Part shown: one piece after another, positions 21,401-30,600 of the stretch
Layout: every line of letters starts with the position of its first letter
How positions within the stretch are numbered: position 1 is the stretch's first letter
From: JAGPCK01 sp964535575
GTDB lineage: Bacteria; Bacteroidota; Bacteroidia; UKL13-3
Assembly: GCA_964535575.1 (NCBI GenBank)
Contig: CAZHTC010000001.1
Location: 1 to 64,000 of the forward strand
Direction of reading: 5' to 3'
DNA: 64,000 nt
The notes under the pieces: generated by a model
Databases searched by the model: none
Told to the model about the DNA's origin: nothing
What the model saw: the letters and a program-made list of their open reading frames with translations, nothing else
Program-made: the position numbers and the translations under genes

Positions 21401-22475
21401 CAAAAATGCCTGAAAAGGCAAAAAATGCCTGCCCATTTTGTTGCGTAGAATCTATAAAAGGATTATAAAAATAAGTTTGCTCGTAATCCGGACTTGACCA
21501 AGCCCATACCTGGGGGCAATTGGTAGACAAATCAGTAAAGGTCATAGGGGGATTGAGACGAGGAATAACGCGAACGGGAGTAAAAAACTCGGCTGTTGGA
21601 ACAGATTGAGGGCCCAGAATCTGAATTGTTTTGGTGGTGCTGTCAGCACCAAAAAAATTAGATACTTTTAGTTTAACTGTATAGTTAACGCTGTCTAAAA
21701 ATTTAACCGCGGGATTTTTTGAAGACGCTGAAGTACCATTTACATAACTAAATGTACCTGGAGTTATTGTCCATTGATAAGTACTTGGGTTTATTGAGTT
21801 ATTTATTAAGGTAACTATCGAGCCCATGCAGCTGTTTGGGGGAGAAAAGAACATTGCGACAGGAGGAGTAGCACTTCCTTGAATAATAAATCGTACCAAG
21901 GGTTTGTAAGAATTAGCAGTTGCTGTAGTTACTGCACATTGGCTTGAAGCATCCAACCAAACGTATCTAGACCCGGCAGTAGCATTATAGTAATATAGTT
22001 GCCCATTTGTTGTCCAGTTAGGTGAATTGTCATTACATACATCAATCACAATATTGTCGGTTCCATTCCATTGAAAACCCGGATTCAGTGTCAACATATC
22101 AAACCCACCTGTTGTAGGTGTGTATGATGCAGCTGTATAAACTGTAGTAAAACTTCCCGCATCATGAGCCGAAGCATCAACAGCAGTAGTGTGCTTCATT
22201 TTTATAGAATAGTTTAATAGGGGGTCTCCACTGGTAAATGCATAGGGATACCATCCTAATTTAGTGATCAAACCCGCACCTGTAAAACCGGCCGCATTTA
22301 TTTCCGCTTTGGTGTAAACAATCTGATGATGCTCACTCCCGAAATACCTGTTTACTGGGCTGGGTTGTGTGGCAGTTGTAAAAGTAGAAGGCGCGCCTCC
22401 TATAGATACCGTTACCTGAGCATCGGCCAGCCGGCCAAATGCTAAAACAACTATAAAAAGTAGTATACGTTTCAT
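18447..22475 (-). CDS. giant T9SS cargo protein, copy 4 (shares 2.5 kb with copy 3)
   Basis: A 1342-residue secreted protein, first in the array. Signal peptide 1-19 (LLFIVVLAFGRLADA). Its N-terminal domain (about 20-205) differs from copies 1-3: it has SEHHQIVYTKAEI, NIVIDVCNDNSPNW and KPLVRFIIQG, typical of T9SS adhesin jelly-roll sandwiches. From about residue 206 the order is the same as in copy 3: PKD-like units, CUB-like domain, GEVED, five DUF5011-like repeats, sorting domain (AYPNPATNV, GMYMIIVDN, KINIIK). Residues 419-1258 are identical to copy 3. The swapped N-terminal domain suggests a changed ligand on a constant stalk; that is inference. A 90-base gap separates it from the peroxidase gene upstream. 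Confidence 0.88.
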   Translation of the reverse strand: MKRILLFIVVLAFGRLADAQVTVSIGGAPSTFTTATQPSPVNRYFGSEHHQIVYTKAEINAAGFTGAGLITKLGWYPYAFTSGDPLLNYSIKMKHTTAVDASAHDAGSFTTVYTAASYTPTTGGFDMLTLNPGFQWNGTDNIVIDVCNDNSPNWTTNGQLYYYNATAGSRYVWLDASSQCAVTTATANSYKPLVRFIIQGSATPPVAMFFSPPNSCMGSIVTLINNSINPSTYQWTITPGTFSYVNGTSASSKNPAVKFLDSVNYTVKLKVSNFFGADSTTKTIQILGPQSVPTAEFFTPVRVIPRLNPPMTFTDLSTNCPQVWAWSSPDYEQTYFYNPFIDSTQQNGQAFFAFSGIFDICLRVTNSLGSSTTCKQDYITVMDAIQHCTDTISTSSAGFITDEGGPGGNYANNRSLCTSNPCPANSCKGILIDPCASSVTLNFTQVKLATGAGDSIFVHNGVNASAPRILALGSAANGTFPTVTANSGKMFIYMISNASGTDSGFTAKWSSVSGSYGRPSAGFTINQQKCMPQDTFSSGFPLKYVNTTTGVDVKYTWDVNGDAYPDSTVANPSTALYNFTSFPERYTIMLLAYNCKGIDTFYKVVTIMPVNAKPTQVDFIADKTAVSAQDTISLTDLSCGATQWEWNFTPSINVRYVAGYNKFSQNPKIMLSGVGCIRVSMKAKNSAGEDSLIKTCYLKIRNYCVPASISSPVSDIGINKVIFAGINNSSASGTVSYVNYYDSAFAVGNSYKTIANNLTIQRNTNANNVNYKAWIDFNLDGDFDDAGEEVLTKLNQSGTSVSQSVVIPANAVVGSTIMRVGVSAAASFLTSCAAQLGEFEDYKVNILNDLTKPVITKNGNDTIYMEQYGSYTDPGATAYDNIEGDITSKIIKTGSVDTALTGYFSICYDVKDAYGNAADTKCRTVAVTVDRTPPVITLLGKNPDTVLVGNVYVDPGATAFDNYSGNLTSKIQTINNVNKDVVGMYTITYKVSDYFGFTDTKVRTVYVADNQKPVINRNTTTTNHIHLVKVPFTDNSVVTVTDNYWNNIVPTRTGSVNVNVLGTYSVCYNATDGSGNAAVQNCFNVEVKDTLAPTIALVGADTLTFDVFTTYTEPTPVISDNFYAVNTLTYNATGSFNRNKIGTYVITYTAGDNSGNTAIRYRVIKIVDREKPLLTLKDNSIIMWSLGKTPYVDPGVQVLDNYYSEKSLESLLQTTSTVNVFVPDAYTYTYKLTDSSGNVADPVTRTVIVTAGTGVQDLNSAGVVAYPNPATNVMNVYLGTFSTSASVTIKVVDMLGHAVLTEKVTDSRQLVSLDVAPLKSGMYMIIVDNELTNATQKINIIK
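18699..21220 (-). repeat. 2.5 kb direct repeat, copy in gene 18447-22475
   Basis: Partner of 14590-17111, same orientation, offset 4109 bases. Because both copies lie in frame at the same point of the protein, recombination between them would delete one repeat unit and leave a single in-frame chimeric gene. Such a repeat is also a risk point for short-read assembly collapse. Confidence 0.93.
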
Positions 22476-22565
22476 ATCTTCAATTTTGTCAAATTATCAA
22501 TTAAACAGATTTGTCTTTAAAGTTCGAATATATAATATTTTGCTTCAAAAAAATTAAATTTTAAA

Positions 22566-23666
22566 TTATTTGAAAGGATTTGTGAAATTTTTATTTTTCG
22601 TAAAATCCTCATCATTAAGGGTATTCAAAAAACTAACTAAGTCTGCAATATCCTGCTCTTCTAAAAGTAAAGGTTTGGTTTTGTGCTTTTTAAGATTTGG
22701 GTCAAGATTAGGCGAAGAATAAATAACCCCTGAGTTATAATGCCTTACCACTTGCTCAAGGCTATCAAAACGTCCATCGTGCATATAAGGCGCTGTATAC
22801 TTCAGATTTCGTAATGAGGGTGCTTTAAATTTTCCAAAATCAGCAGGGTTTAAGGTTACTGAAAAGTAGCCCGAATCGGGCATGGAATCTAACCCATTAT
22901 TAAAGAATTCGTAGGTACTGAAAAGCGGGTTTCCCTCTCCTCCATGACAATGAAAACAATCTCCTCCGGGTGGTAAGGAAGGATTGGTGAGGTGCTGCGA
23001 AGCTTCTCCTTTAAATATTTGCCATCCGCGGTACTCTGCAGGGGCCAACGAAACTCCCCCATAGCTAAAATCAAACTTGCTTGAAAAACTTAAAAGCGTC
23101 CGTTCAAACTGGGCAATAGCTTTTCCGACCAATTCAGCAGTAATAACACTCGTTCCAAAGGCCTGTTTAAATAATGCAGGATAGTATGCATGCTGATTTA
23201 ACTCTGCCACCATATTGGGCAATGTTTCGTGCATTTCAATCACATCCTGTATAGGTTTGAGGGCTTGTTCCTCGAGAGATGAGGTTCTCCCGTTCCAGAA
23301 AAACTTAGACGCCCACAACAAATTGAACAAAGGCATGGCATTTTTCTTTCCGTAAATTCCGTCAATACCCTTGCTAAATTTGTTAGCGCTGTCCGACATC
23401 CCGTAGGTGAGCTTGTGACAGGATGAACACGAAAGGGTATTGTTACCCGATAACAATGGTTCGTAAAACAACATCCGGCCTAACTGAACCCCCTCAACTG
23501 TCATGGGATTAGAAGCAGGAATAGAAAAAGAAGGCACCCCCGAAGGAACCTTTAATTCATAGGGAGTAGGATTAAAATGAGTTTCATCTTTTACCGGGTC
23601 GGTTTGCCTGCATGCCATCAGCAGAACGATAAGGCCAACTAAAGAAAAACTGATTTTTTTATTCAT
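22566..23666 (-). CDS. di-haem cytochrome c peroxidase family lipoprotein
   Basis: Periplasmic di-haem peroxidase of the CcpA/MauG family, reducing H2O2 with electrons from cytochromes or carrying out related oxidations. The start at 23666 is chosen (the frame is open to 23750) because it gives a lipoprotein signal MNKKISFSLVGLIVLLMAC with the lipid-bearing cysteine at residue 19. Two c-type haem motifs are present: CSSCH near residue 80 and CFHCH near 238, with the family's APSLRNLKYTAPYMHDGRF near 290-310 carrying a distal haem-ligand region. Length (366 residues) is normal. It stands alone between the giant-gene array and the divergent yajQ gene. Confidence 0.88.
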   Translation of the reverse strand: MNKKISFSLVGLIVLLMACRQTDPVKDETHFNPTPYELKVPSGVPSFSIPASNPMTVEGVQLGRMLFYEPLLSGNNTLSCSSCHKLTYGMSDSANKFSKGIDGIYGKKNAMPLFNLLWASKFFWNGRTSSLEEQALKPIQDVIEMHETLPNMVAELNQHAYYPALFKQAFGTSVITAELVGKAIAQFERTLLSFSSKFDFSYGGVSLAPAEYRGWQIFKGEASQHLTNPSLPPGGDCFHCHGGEGNPLFSTYEFFNNGLDSMPDSGYFSVTLNPADFGKFKAPSLRNLKYTAPYMHDGRFDSLEQVVRHYNSGVIYSSPNLDPNLKKHKTKPLLLEEQDIADLVSFLNTLNDEDFTKNKNFTNPFK

Positions 23667-23782
23667 TTTACTACTTGCCGAAGTAACACAATTTGCAGCA
23701 AAAAACCCAATTTTTTGAAATCGATTTAATTTGATAGATTCGCTTTTCAAATTAATGGTTGCTTAAGATAATTAAAACTTTT

Positions 23783-24274
23783 ATGCCATCCTTCGACATA
23801 TCAAATAAACCTGATTTTCAAAAACTTGACAACTCGGTTCAAACTGCCAGAAAAGAAATCAGTACCCGTTTCGATTTTAAAGATTCTCAAAGCGAAGTGG
23901 AGTTAGATCAAAAAAATAAAGTGATTCATATTAGTTCGGCCAGTGAATTAAAAATGGATGCCATGGTTGATGTGCTTCTTTCGAGAATGATAAAACAAGG
24001 GGTTGATCCCAAAACCATAGATATTTCAAAAGAAATTGTTCATAGCGGAAAAATGTACCGCAAGAGTATCCCTGTAAGAGATGGTATTGATAAGGAAACT
24101 GCTAAAAAAATTGTAAAACAGATTAAAGACAGTGGCCTGAAGGTTCAGGCTTCCATAATGGATGATATCATCCGAGTAACAGGCAAAAAAATTGACGACC
24201 TTCAAAGTGTTATTTCCCTGGTAAGGCAATCGAGCCTTGACCTTCCGGTTCAGATTGTGAACATGAAATCATAA
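23783..24274 (+). CDS. yajQ: YajQ family nucleotide-binding protein
   Basis: A 163-residue cytosolic protein of the YajQ/DUF520 family, which binds nucleotides (c-di-GMP in some bacteria) and RNA-like ligands. The ATG at 23783 is chosen because the protein then begins MPSFDISNKPDFQKLDN, the near-invariant family start; the eight codons before it are extra. The conserved KEISTRFDFKDS, SGKMYRKSIPVRDGID and VRQSSLDLPVQIVN stretches are all there. It is divergent from the peroxidase and converges with mdh across a shared terminator. Confidence 0.93.
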   Translation: MPSFDISNKPDFQKLDNSVQTARKEISTRFDFKDSQSEVELDQKNKVIHISSASELKMDAMVDVLLSRMIKQGVDPKTIDISKEIVHSGKMYRKSIPVRDGIDKETAKKIVKQIKDSGLKVQASIMDDIIRVTGKKIDDLQSVISLVRQSSLDLPVQIVNMKS

Positions 24275-24299
24275 AAAAAGCCCTTGATAAGGGCTTTTT
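24275..24299. terminator. bidirectional terminator yajQ / mdh
   Basis: An 11-base perfect inverted repeat (24275-24285 with 24289-24299) around a GAT loop, with core GCCCTT and A/T runs on both sides. It starts immediately after the yajQ stop codon and lies just downstream of mdh on the other strand. Confidence 0.88.
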
Positions 24300-24311
24300 C
24301 ATTAGTGGGTT

Positions 24312-25253
24312 TTATATCAGATTTTGTTCTTTAAGCACAGCATTCATATTTCGTACTGCATCTGCACTCTTACCAAAAAGTTCCTGCTCGGCAGCATTTA
24401 GTTTATAATCCACAATGGTTTCCCATCCGTTTTTACCAATAACCACAGGAACTCCTAAACAAATATCTTTCTGTCCGTACTCACCGTCCAGATAAACACA
24501 GCAAGGCATCACTCTTTGCTGGTTGCGAACAATATTTTCAACCAATAAGGCCCCGGCTGCTCCGGGTGCATACCAGGCTGATGTTCCTAGTAACTTGGTA
24601 AGCGTAGCCCCACCAACCATGGTATCGGCTGCAATTTGTTTTAACTGGTCTTCGGTTAAAAATTGTGATACAGGAACACCATTTAACGTAGCCAGTCTGG
24701 TAAGTGGAATCATGGTAGTATCTCCATGTCCTCCTATTACCGAACCATGAATATCGGCCGCTGGTGCATTTAAACTCAATCCCAGATAGCCTTTAAATCT
24801 TGCACTATCTAAAATCCCCCCCATCCCAATAATTCTATTCTTAGCAATTCCTGATGTTTTCAGTGCAAGATAAGTCATTGTATCCATAGGATTTGATACA
24901 ACCACAATCACCGCGTTGGGCGAATTTTTAAGTACGTTTTCGGTTACTGTTTTAACAATATTCGCATTGGTTCCTATCAGTTCCTCGCGTGTCATCCCCG
25001 GTTTACGCGGAATGCCGCTGGTAATAACCACCACATCAGAATTGGCCGTTTTTGTATAATCGTTGGTAGTGCCGGTTATCCTGGTTTTCATATCCAGCAA
25101 TGAAGTGGTTTGATAAATATCGAGTGCTTTACCCTCGGCAAAACCTTCTTTCACATCAAGCAGTACTACTTCATCGGCCAACTGGCGATACGCAATTACA
25201 TCGGCAGTTGTGGCACCTACCGCACCTGCACCTATCACTGAAACTTTAGTCAT
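24312..25253 (-). CDS. mdh: malate dehydrogenase
   Basis: A 313-residue LDH-like malate dehydrogenase of the TCA cycle (malate to oxaloacetate with NAD). It shows the Rossmann GAGAVGATTA loop at residues 8-17, an aspartate at the end of strand 2 (LLDVKEG) favouring NAD, the substrate-arginine region IPRKPGMTREEL, NPMDTMTYLA, and the catalytic histidine in IGGHGDTTM. The arginine-rich substrate loop argues for malate rather than lactate. Length is typical. It is followed by a terminator and preceded by a plausible promoter, so it is probably monocistronic. Confidence 0.95.
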   Translation of the reverse strand: MTKVSVIGAGAVGATTADVIAYRQLADEVVLLDVKEGFAEGKALDIYQTTSLLDMKTRITGTTNDYTKTANSDVVVITSGIPRKPGMTREELIGTNANIVKTVTENVLKNSPNAVIVVVSNPMDTMTYLALKTSGIAKNRIIGMGGILDSARFKGYLGLSLNAPAADIHGSVIGGHGDTTMIPLTRLATLNGVPVSQFLTEDQLKQIAADTMVGGATLTKLLGTSAWYAPGAAGALLVENIVRNQQRVMPCCVYLDGEYGQKDICLGVPVVIGKNGWETIVDYKLNAAEQELFGKSADAVRNMNAVLKEQNLI

Positions 25254-25292
25254 AATTGTATAAGATTAATTTACTTGTAAAAAATTTAGCTA

Positions 25293-25322
25293 CGAAGGTA
25301 AAAACAGCTACCCACAAGAAAA
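25293..25322 (-). promoter_or_regulatory. candidate mdh promoter
   Basis: The minus strand has TACCTTCG (one base off TAnnTTTG) 39 bases before the mdh start. A T-rich -33 (TTT) lies 19 bases upstream of it. The -33 element is weak. Confidence 0.4.
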
Positions 25323-25345
25323 AATGATTTATCTCAATGAATGAA

Positions 25346-26002
25346 TCAATCAAGAATCATTTCGGGAACTTCTCCGGAAATCACCAGCCGTCCTGCCGTT
25401 TTTTCTATAATGTATTCGATACTTATTCCCTGAGCTCTTTCGATGAGCTGAAAACCCTGTTCGGTAATATTGAATACTCCCAGATCACTGACAACTTTTT
25501 TGACACACCCCAGCCCTGTAATCGGTAAGGTACACTTAGGAAGTAATTTAGAATTCCCGGCCTTATCGCAATGCTGCATGGCTACAATAATATTTTTTGC
25601 CGCAGCCACCAAATCCATGGCTCCTCCCATCCCCTTCACCATTTTTCCGGGAACTTTCCAGTTAGCAATATCTCCGTTATCGGCTACTTCCATTGCGCCT
25701 AATACAGTGAGGTCAACTTTACCTGCCCTTATCATTCCGAAACTCATGGCTGAGTCAAAAAAAGCAGACCCATTTACGGTGGTGATGGTTTGTTTCCCTG
25801 CATTAATCAAATCTGCATCTACTTCATCGGCAAATGGAAATGGCCCCATGCCAAGTAATCCGTTTTCTGACTGAAGTACTACTTCGATCCCGGAAGGTAT
25901 ATAGTTTGCAACAAGGGTAGGAATTCCTATTCCCAGGTTAACGTAATACCCGTCCTGAAGTTCGCGGGCTATACGTTTGGCTATTCCAAATTTATCAAGC
26001 AT
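25346..26002 (-). CDS. scoB: 3-oxoacid CoA-transferase, subunit B
   Basis: A 218-residue beta subunit of succinyl-CoA:acetoacetate CoA-transferase, which moves CoA between succinate and acetoacetate in ketone-body and short-chain acid metabolism. The catalytic glutamate lies in QSENGLLGMGPFP near residue 45, preceded by NLGIGIPTLVANY. The conserved GGAMDLVAAAKN and LPITGLGCV stretches are present. It follows the A subunit by four bases, the usual order, so the two are translated together. Confidence 0.94.
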   Translation of the reverse strand: MLDKFGIAKRIARELQDGYYVNLGIGIPTLVANYIPSGIEVVLQSENGLLGMGPFPFADEVDADLINAGKQTITTVNGSAFFDSAMSFGMIRAGKVDLTVLGAMEVADNGDIANWKVPGKMVKGMGGAMDLVAAAKNIIVAMQHCDKAGNSKLLPKCTLPITGLGCVKKVVSDLGVFNITEQGFQLIERAQGISIEYIIEKTAGRLVISGEVPEMILD

Positions 26003-26006
26003 GTTT

Positions 26007-26699
26007 TTATTTTCGTGTGGTTAATTGTTCAATCCGTTTCTCATAATTTGTACCCTGAAAAATTCGATGTACATAAATTCCAGGTGTGTGAATTTCATTT
26101 GGATTTAACTCTCCGGCCGGAACCAGTTCTTCCACTTCAGCAATGGTAATTTTTCCGGCCATGGCCATCAGGGGATTGAAATTTCGGGCAGTTGCTTTAA
26201 AAATCAGATTTCCGTGAGTATCGCCTTTCCATGCTTTTACAATGGCGAAATCTGAATCGAAAGCATATTCAAGCAAATATTTTTTTCCGTTAAATTCACG
26301 CACTTCTTTTCCTTCGGCAACTTCAGTTCCAAAACCGGCCAATGTAAATACGGCAGGCATTCCATAACCTGCTGCCATACATCGGGTGGCAAGTGTGCCC
26401 TGAGGGATTAAATCAACCTCCAGTTCGCCTGAAAGCAACTGACGTTCGAATTCGGCATTCTCTCCCACATAGGAAGAAATCATTTTTTTTACCTGCTTTT
26501 GCTGCAACATTAACCCGATACCGAAATCATCAACCCCCGCATTATTGGAGATGCAGGTTAAATTTTTCACTCCCTTTTTTACCAATGCAGCAATGCAATT
26601 TTCCGGAATTCCGCATAGTCCGAATCCGCCAAGCATAATGGTGGCTCCGTCTTGTATATCCTGTACTGCTTCCTCAGCGTTCTTTACAATTTTTTTCAT
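26007..26699 (-). CDS. scoA: 3-oxoacid CoA-transferase, subunit A
   Basis: A 230-residue alpha subunit of the same CoA-transferase. The CoA-binding glycine loop reads GGFGLCGIPENCI near residues 23-35, followed by NNAGVDDFGIG and IPQGTLATRCMAAGYG, all typical. The N-terminus MKKIVKNAEEAVQDI matches the family, supporting this ATG. It lies eight bases after clpS and four bases before scoB in one transcription unit. Confidence 0.94.
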   Translation of the reverse strand: MKKIVKNAEEAVQDIQDGATIMLGGFGLCGIPENCIAALVKKGVKNLTCISNNAGVDDFGIGLMLQQKQVKKMISSYVGENAEFERQLLSGELEVDLIPQGTLATRCMAAGYGMPAVFTLAGFGTEVAEGKEVREFNGKKYLLEYAFDSDFAIVKAWKGDTHGNLIFKATARNFNPLMAMAGKITIAEVEELVPAGELNPNEIHTPGIYVHRIFQGTNYEKRIEQLTTRK

Positions 26700-26707
26700 C
26701 CTGAATT

Positions 26708-27007
26708 CTATTTTCTTTCCGACTCTATGGTGGCAGTAAGTCCTTCATCAAGCAAGGCCCTTTTCATTGGAACCAGTAATTCCTTTTCGGCTGTTTTAAC
26801 TATTGCCTTACCTTTGGTATGAACAATCATGGCGCATTGTTCGGCTTGCAGCAATTCATGTCCGCATATCTGAATCAAACAGGCAATCACATGGTCAAAT
26901 GTATTTATATCATCATTGTGCAACAGCAAAAATGAAAGATCGGCCGTACTCACTAACTCATCTTCAACGAGTGTTTCTTCTTCTGTAACTGTTGAAAAAA
27001 GCATCAT
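26708..27007 (-). CDS. clpS: ATP-dependent Clp protease adaptor ClpS
   Basis: A 99-residue ClpS, the adaptor that hands N-degron substrates to ClpA/ClpC. The family core LLLHNDDINTFDHVI is at about residues 27-41, with the conserved histidine of the GHELLQAEQCA helix and AIVKTAEKELL following. The N-terminal 20 residues are acidic, as usual. The ATG overlaps the plsY stop by four bases (ATGA), so translational coupling is likely. Confidence 0.92.
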   Translation of the reverse strand: MMLFSTVTEEETLVEDELVSTADLSFLLLHNDDINTFDHVIACLIQICGHELLQAEQCAMIVHTKGKAIVKTAEKELLVPMKRALLDEGLTATIESERK

Positions 27008-27666
27008 CTCTTTTTAAATTTAAACAACCTTGTTTTGTTTTCTTTTCCTTTCACCAATCGTACAATATTTTTCCGATGGGTGACAATAACCAGCGTGGCA
27101 AAAACAGCACAAAATAAAATAAAATTTGGTTGTTGCGTAAATTTACTTTCGCTATAAAGAAAATAAACATAAAAAGGCGACAGAATTCCTGATATGATTG
27201 ATCCAAGTGAAACGTACTGGGTAAAACCAACCACAATTATAAAAGTTAAAATTAAGAGCAGTGCCATCTGGTAATCTACCGCAAGCACCAACCCTACAAG
27301 CGTAGCAATACCTTTCCCTCCCTTAAATTTTGCAAACAAAGGGAAGATATGCCCTAACACCGCAAAGGAACCAAAGATGAGCTGGTAGGTAAGGTACATT
27401 TCGCGCTGATCGCCCGAAGCCTTGGTAATGGTGTCCTGCAACATCATCAGATTAGCAGCCGAAAATCCTTTCAGAAAATCCACTATCAAAACAAACAAGC
27501 CCGCCTTTTTTCCAAGCGTTCTCAGAGTATTTGTGGCGCCTGCGTTACCACTTCCCTGACTGCGTACATCAATTCCGAAATAGGCTTTCCCCAGCCAAAC
27601 CGATGTGGGAATGGAGCCAAGCAAATACGACAGCAGGCAGAAAAGCAAAACAACATTTAAATCCAT
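27004..27666 (-). CDS. plsY: glycerol-3-phosphate acyltransferase PlsY
   Basis: A 220-residue inner-membrane acyltransferase that uses acyl-phosphate to acylate glycerol-3-phosphate, the first step of phospholipid synthesis. Several membrane segments are visible. The conserved loops are GSIPTSVWLGK, GSGNAGATNTLRTLG near residues 38-52 and FAKFKGGKGIAT near 113-124. The protein ends with a basic tail. It directly abuts the large gene upstream and overlaps clpS. Confidence 0.94.
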   Translation of the reverse strand: MDLNVVLLFCLLSYLLGSIPTSVWLGKAYFGIDVRSQGSGNAGATNTLRTLGKKAGLFVLIVDFLKGFSAANLMMLQDTITKASGDQREMYLTYQLIFGSFAVLGHIFPLFAKFKGGKGIATLVGLVLAVDYQMALLLILTFIIVVGFTQYVSLGSIISGILSPFYVYFLYSESKFTQQPNFILFCAVFATLVIVTHRKNIVRLVKGKENKTRLFKFKKR

Positions 27667-30600
27667 TTATTCTTCGTCCTCCTCATCAATATCTCCGCGT
27701 TTAAAATTATTCATTGACACGGCACTTGCAATGCGCAATTTATAATCGGGGGTCGACATTTTCTCCATCATATCTTTAATGGCCTGATTAAATGCCGGAT
27801 TTGAACTGAGCACAAACATTTGCCCTCTCAAAAACTGAAAATAAAACCAGGTACCGGCCACGGGTTCAATTAAAATTTTCACTTCATCTCCGCTGCGCTT
27901 TTTGGTGATTTCAATTTTGCCGTTTATTTTCTTATCAATTTTAGTTTTACCAATGGCGGTTAGTCCAAGCTTTCCCTTTGATGTAAATGATCTTTTGCTT
28001 GTGTTCCAAACCATTTTTACATCAGTGAATAAAAGGGTTCTGGTTAGCTCTGCCATCATTTTTACCGCGTTATCCTCCCGCATACTTTCCACCTGCTTTT
28101 GCTGATCCTTTTCCGAAGCCTTCTTCCCTTCCGCATCGGGAAAATCCATTATTTCAAGAATTGATTTAATGTAACGCGGGTTATTGTATTTAAGTTCGTC
28201 TGAAAATGCGGCTGCTTCAAAAATGGTATCTGCAAAAATCTTCATGGCATTGTCAGGCATAGGAATATCAAACATCATGGCAATGTCGGCCACATAGCTT
28301 GTATCTTTCATGTTTCCGGTAATGGTTCCGGCTGCCTTCAAATTGAAACGGCTTTTAGGAAGACCGAAATTAACTTTGCCTTCACTGTACACCGTATTGG
28401 TTTTTTCGTTCAGGTAAATGGCATTCCCAATCAATTTTCCCTTAAAAAATTTATCCCAGTCACCTGCTTTCAATTCCCCGGTCTTATCGTCATAATACAT
28501 CACCCCTTCACCTTCGGTTAAAGCCAGATCGGCCCAGGCTCTTTTCCGGTTGAAAAATGTGGCGTACACATGTGTAGAATCACTGCTTACATAAATGCCT
28601 GCATAAAGCTGTTGTTTCTCTTCATTACGGGGATCCTGAAATTTGATAAAAACGGAATCCGGATTAACACGCTGAGTATGCTTAAACCATTGCGATTGGG
28701 GATAATTCATACTGTGCTGCGGAAGCAGATATCCATCAAATTCCATATTCCTGTCAGTACTTATGAGTGTTGCGGTCCCTTTAAACTGTATATGCGGACT
28801 GAGGGTAAAATTCATAGAATCGGTTATAGGGCCTGTGGCACTTGTTCGGCCTATCTTATTTACCCCTATATTTTCAAAAAATATTTCAAACACCTTTTTT
28901 GTCCGGTCGGTGTACGAATAGTAACCGCTGCCTCTGAAATTCTTTCTGCCCAAAATATCTACCTCGGACCTTACAATGGTGTGATACCTTTTCAATGTAT
29001 CGGCTAAAATGGTTGCATTATGCAATGTACGCATTACTGCATTTGGCTCAATCACCACCTTATTGCTATCGGGTACCACACGGGCATCGGCTGTGTGGAT
29101 ATAAGGAACCTTCTCGGCCACTACTAAGTAATCCGAGAGGTAATACGTAGCATTTCCGGCATAGAAAAAGAGCGAATCCTGCTCGGGATGAATAGACCTG
29201 AAAAAGTTCTTTTGTACGTTTGTGCTTCCTGAACCCGCTACTTCGGCAGCCGTCATATCAATGGTCTTTTTATCCATGTTCCATTTATAATCGGTGAACG
29301 CCATTTGATATTGGTTGTACGGAAGGTCAACAATCTGACCAGGTTTTATTACTTTAAATTCGGCATAACGTTTATCGAAGTCTACAAACGCTTTTACATC
29401 ATTAATGATAATGGCAAACTTTCCTGGGTCGGATGAAGCTAAACGAAAAGTAGCCCGATCGGATTTGGTTGTAACCGGAGAAAAGTTAAACCTGTCGGAG
29501 AACATCTCGGCATCCTCCCAGCTTAGCTTTCCATCTCCATAAAGTGTTTTAGGGGTGAGCACGGCATTTCCCTTAAGGTATGCCCTGTTTTCAAACATGG
29601 CAATATCTTCATCAATAGTGCTCACAAACATGGTATCCTGATAAGGAATCCATCGCTCATACACGTTATTTCCTTTAGCGGTAGGATATATATCGGTTCG
29701 TTTTAAATCGAAAGTTTTTACATTACTGTTGGCCGAGTCAAGAAACAGAAAATAATCATCGGTGCGCGAGTGAGAAGCAAGGTAATCAACATGGCCCGCG
29801 CCATGAAACCCGTTTACGCTTAATGACAGCGAAAGATGTCCGGTTCCTTTTGGTTTTCCTTCTTTAACGTAAAGCGGATAGTCCATTGTATCTCTGAAAA
29901 AACCGAGTGATGTATCGGGCATGTATTTCAAAATATGCCTGAAATCGGGCATTATTCCTCCGGCATGAAGGGTACCATCAAAGGTCATACTCGCAATGTC
30001 AAAATTATCCAAACTGTCAATGGAGAATGGGTCAACATCAAAGAAAAAGTCAATCGGATCATAATTTACTTTTCCTTGAGTACTCTCATAATCGTAAAAC
30101 ACGTTGGCATTTTTCACACTCTCCAAAACCGGATACTCATCATTTGGCCCGTTGAATCCTCTTTTGTTTTTAGGTTTATCAATGATGATACGGCCCGTAA
30201 CATTTTTCATCCTGTTTTTAAGAGGCAGCGTTCGGCCTGCACTGTCCTCGAGCGAGAGTTGCAACTCAACATTGGTGAACTGCACTTTGAATTGCTCGTA
30301 TTGAAACAGGAATCCCTGATTTGGCCCAACCTTAGAATAAAAATCAACACGACCCGCATGCAAATGCCCCGCAAAGTCAATATCCCGGTTTCTGCGAATA
30401 TTGATGGTTTGGTCATATGGTTCAACATACACACTTTGTGAATCGGAAAAAATAAACCGGGGAACTCCCTGTACGTTGAGGTCGTGATTTTCAAAATTAA
30501 GAGATGCATGAGGCCTTTTACTGGCATCAATGGTAGATATAAACTGGATTACATCGTAGTCCGTTTTTTTATTGTAAGCCTTAAACCACTCAAAGGTTTT

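Noticed and set aside
2299..22475. Prophage tail or toxin (RHS/Tc) island
   Set aside because: The giant genes carry T9SS sorting domains and no phage structural, lysis or integrase genes are near.
22476..22565. Promoter for the giant-gene array
   Set aside because: The gap before the first gene holds TATATTCG and a T-rich stretch, but the spacing to a possible TTTG is 13 bases, too short to call with confidence.
23667..23750. Longer N-terminus for the di-haem peroxidase
   Set aside because: The extra 28 codons precede a perfect lipoprotein signal and would bury it; the internal ATG at 23666 is preferred.
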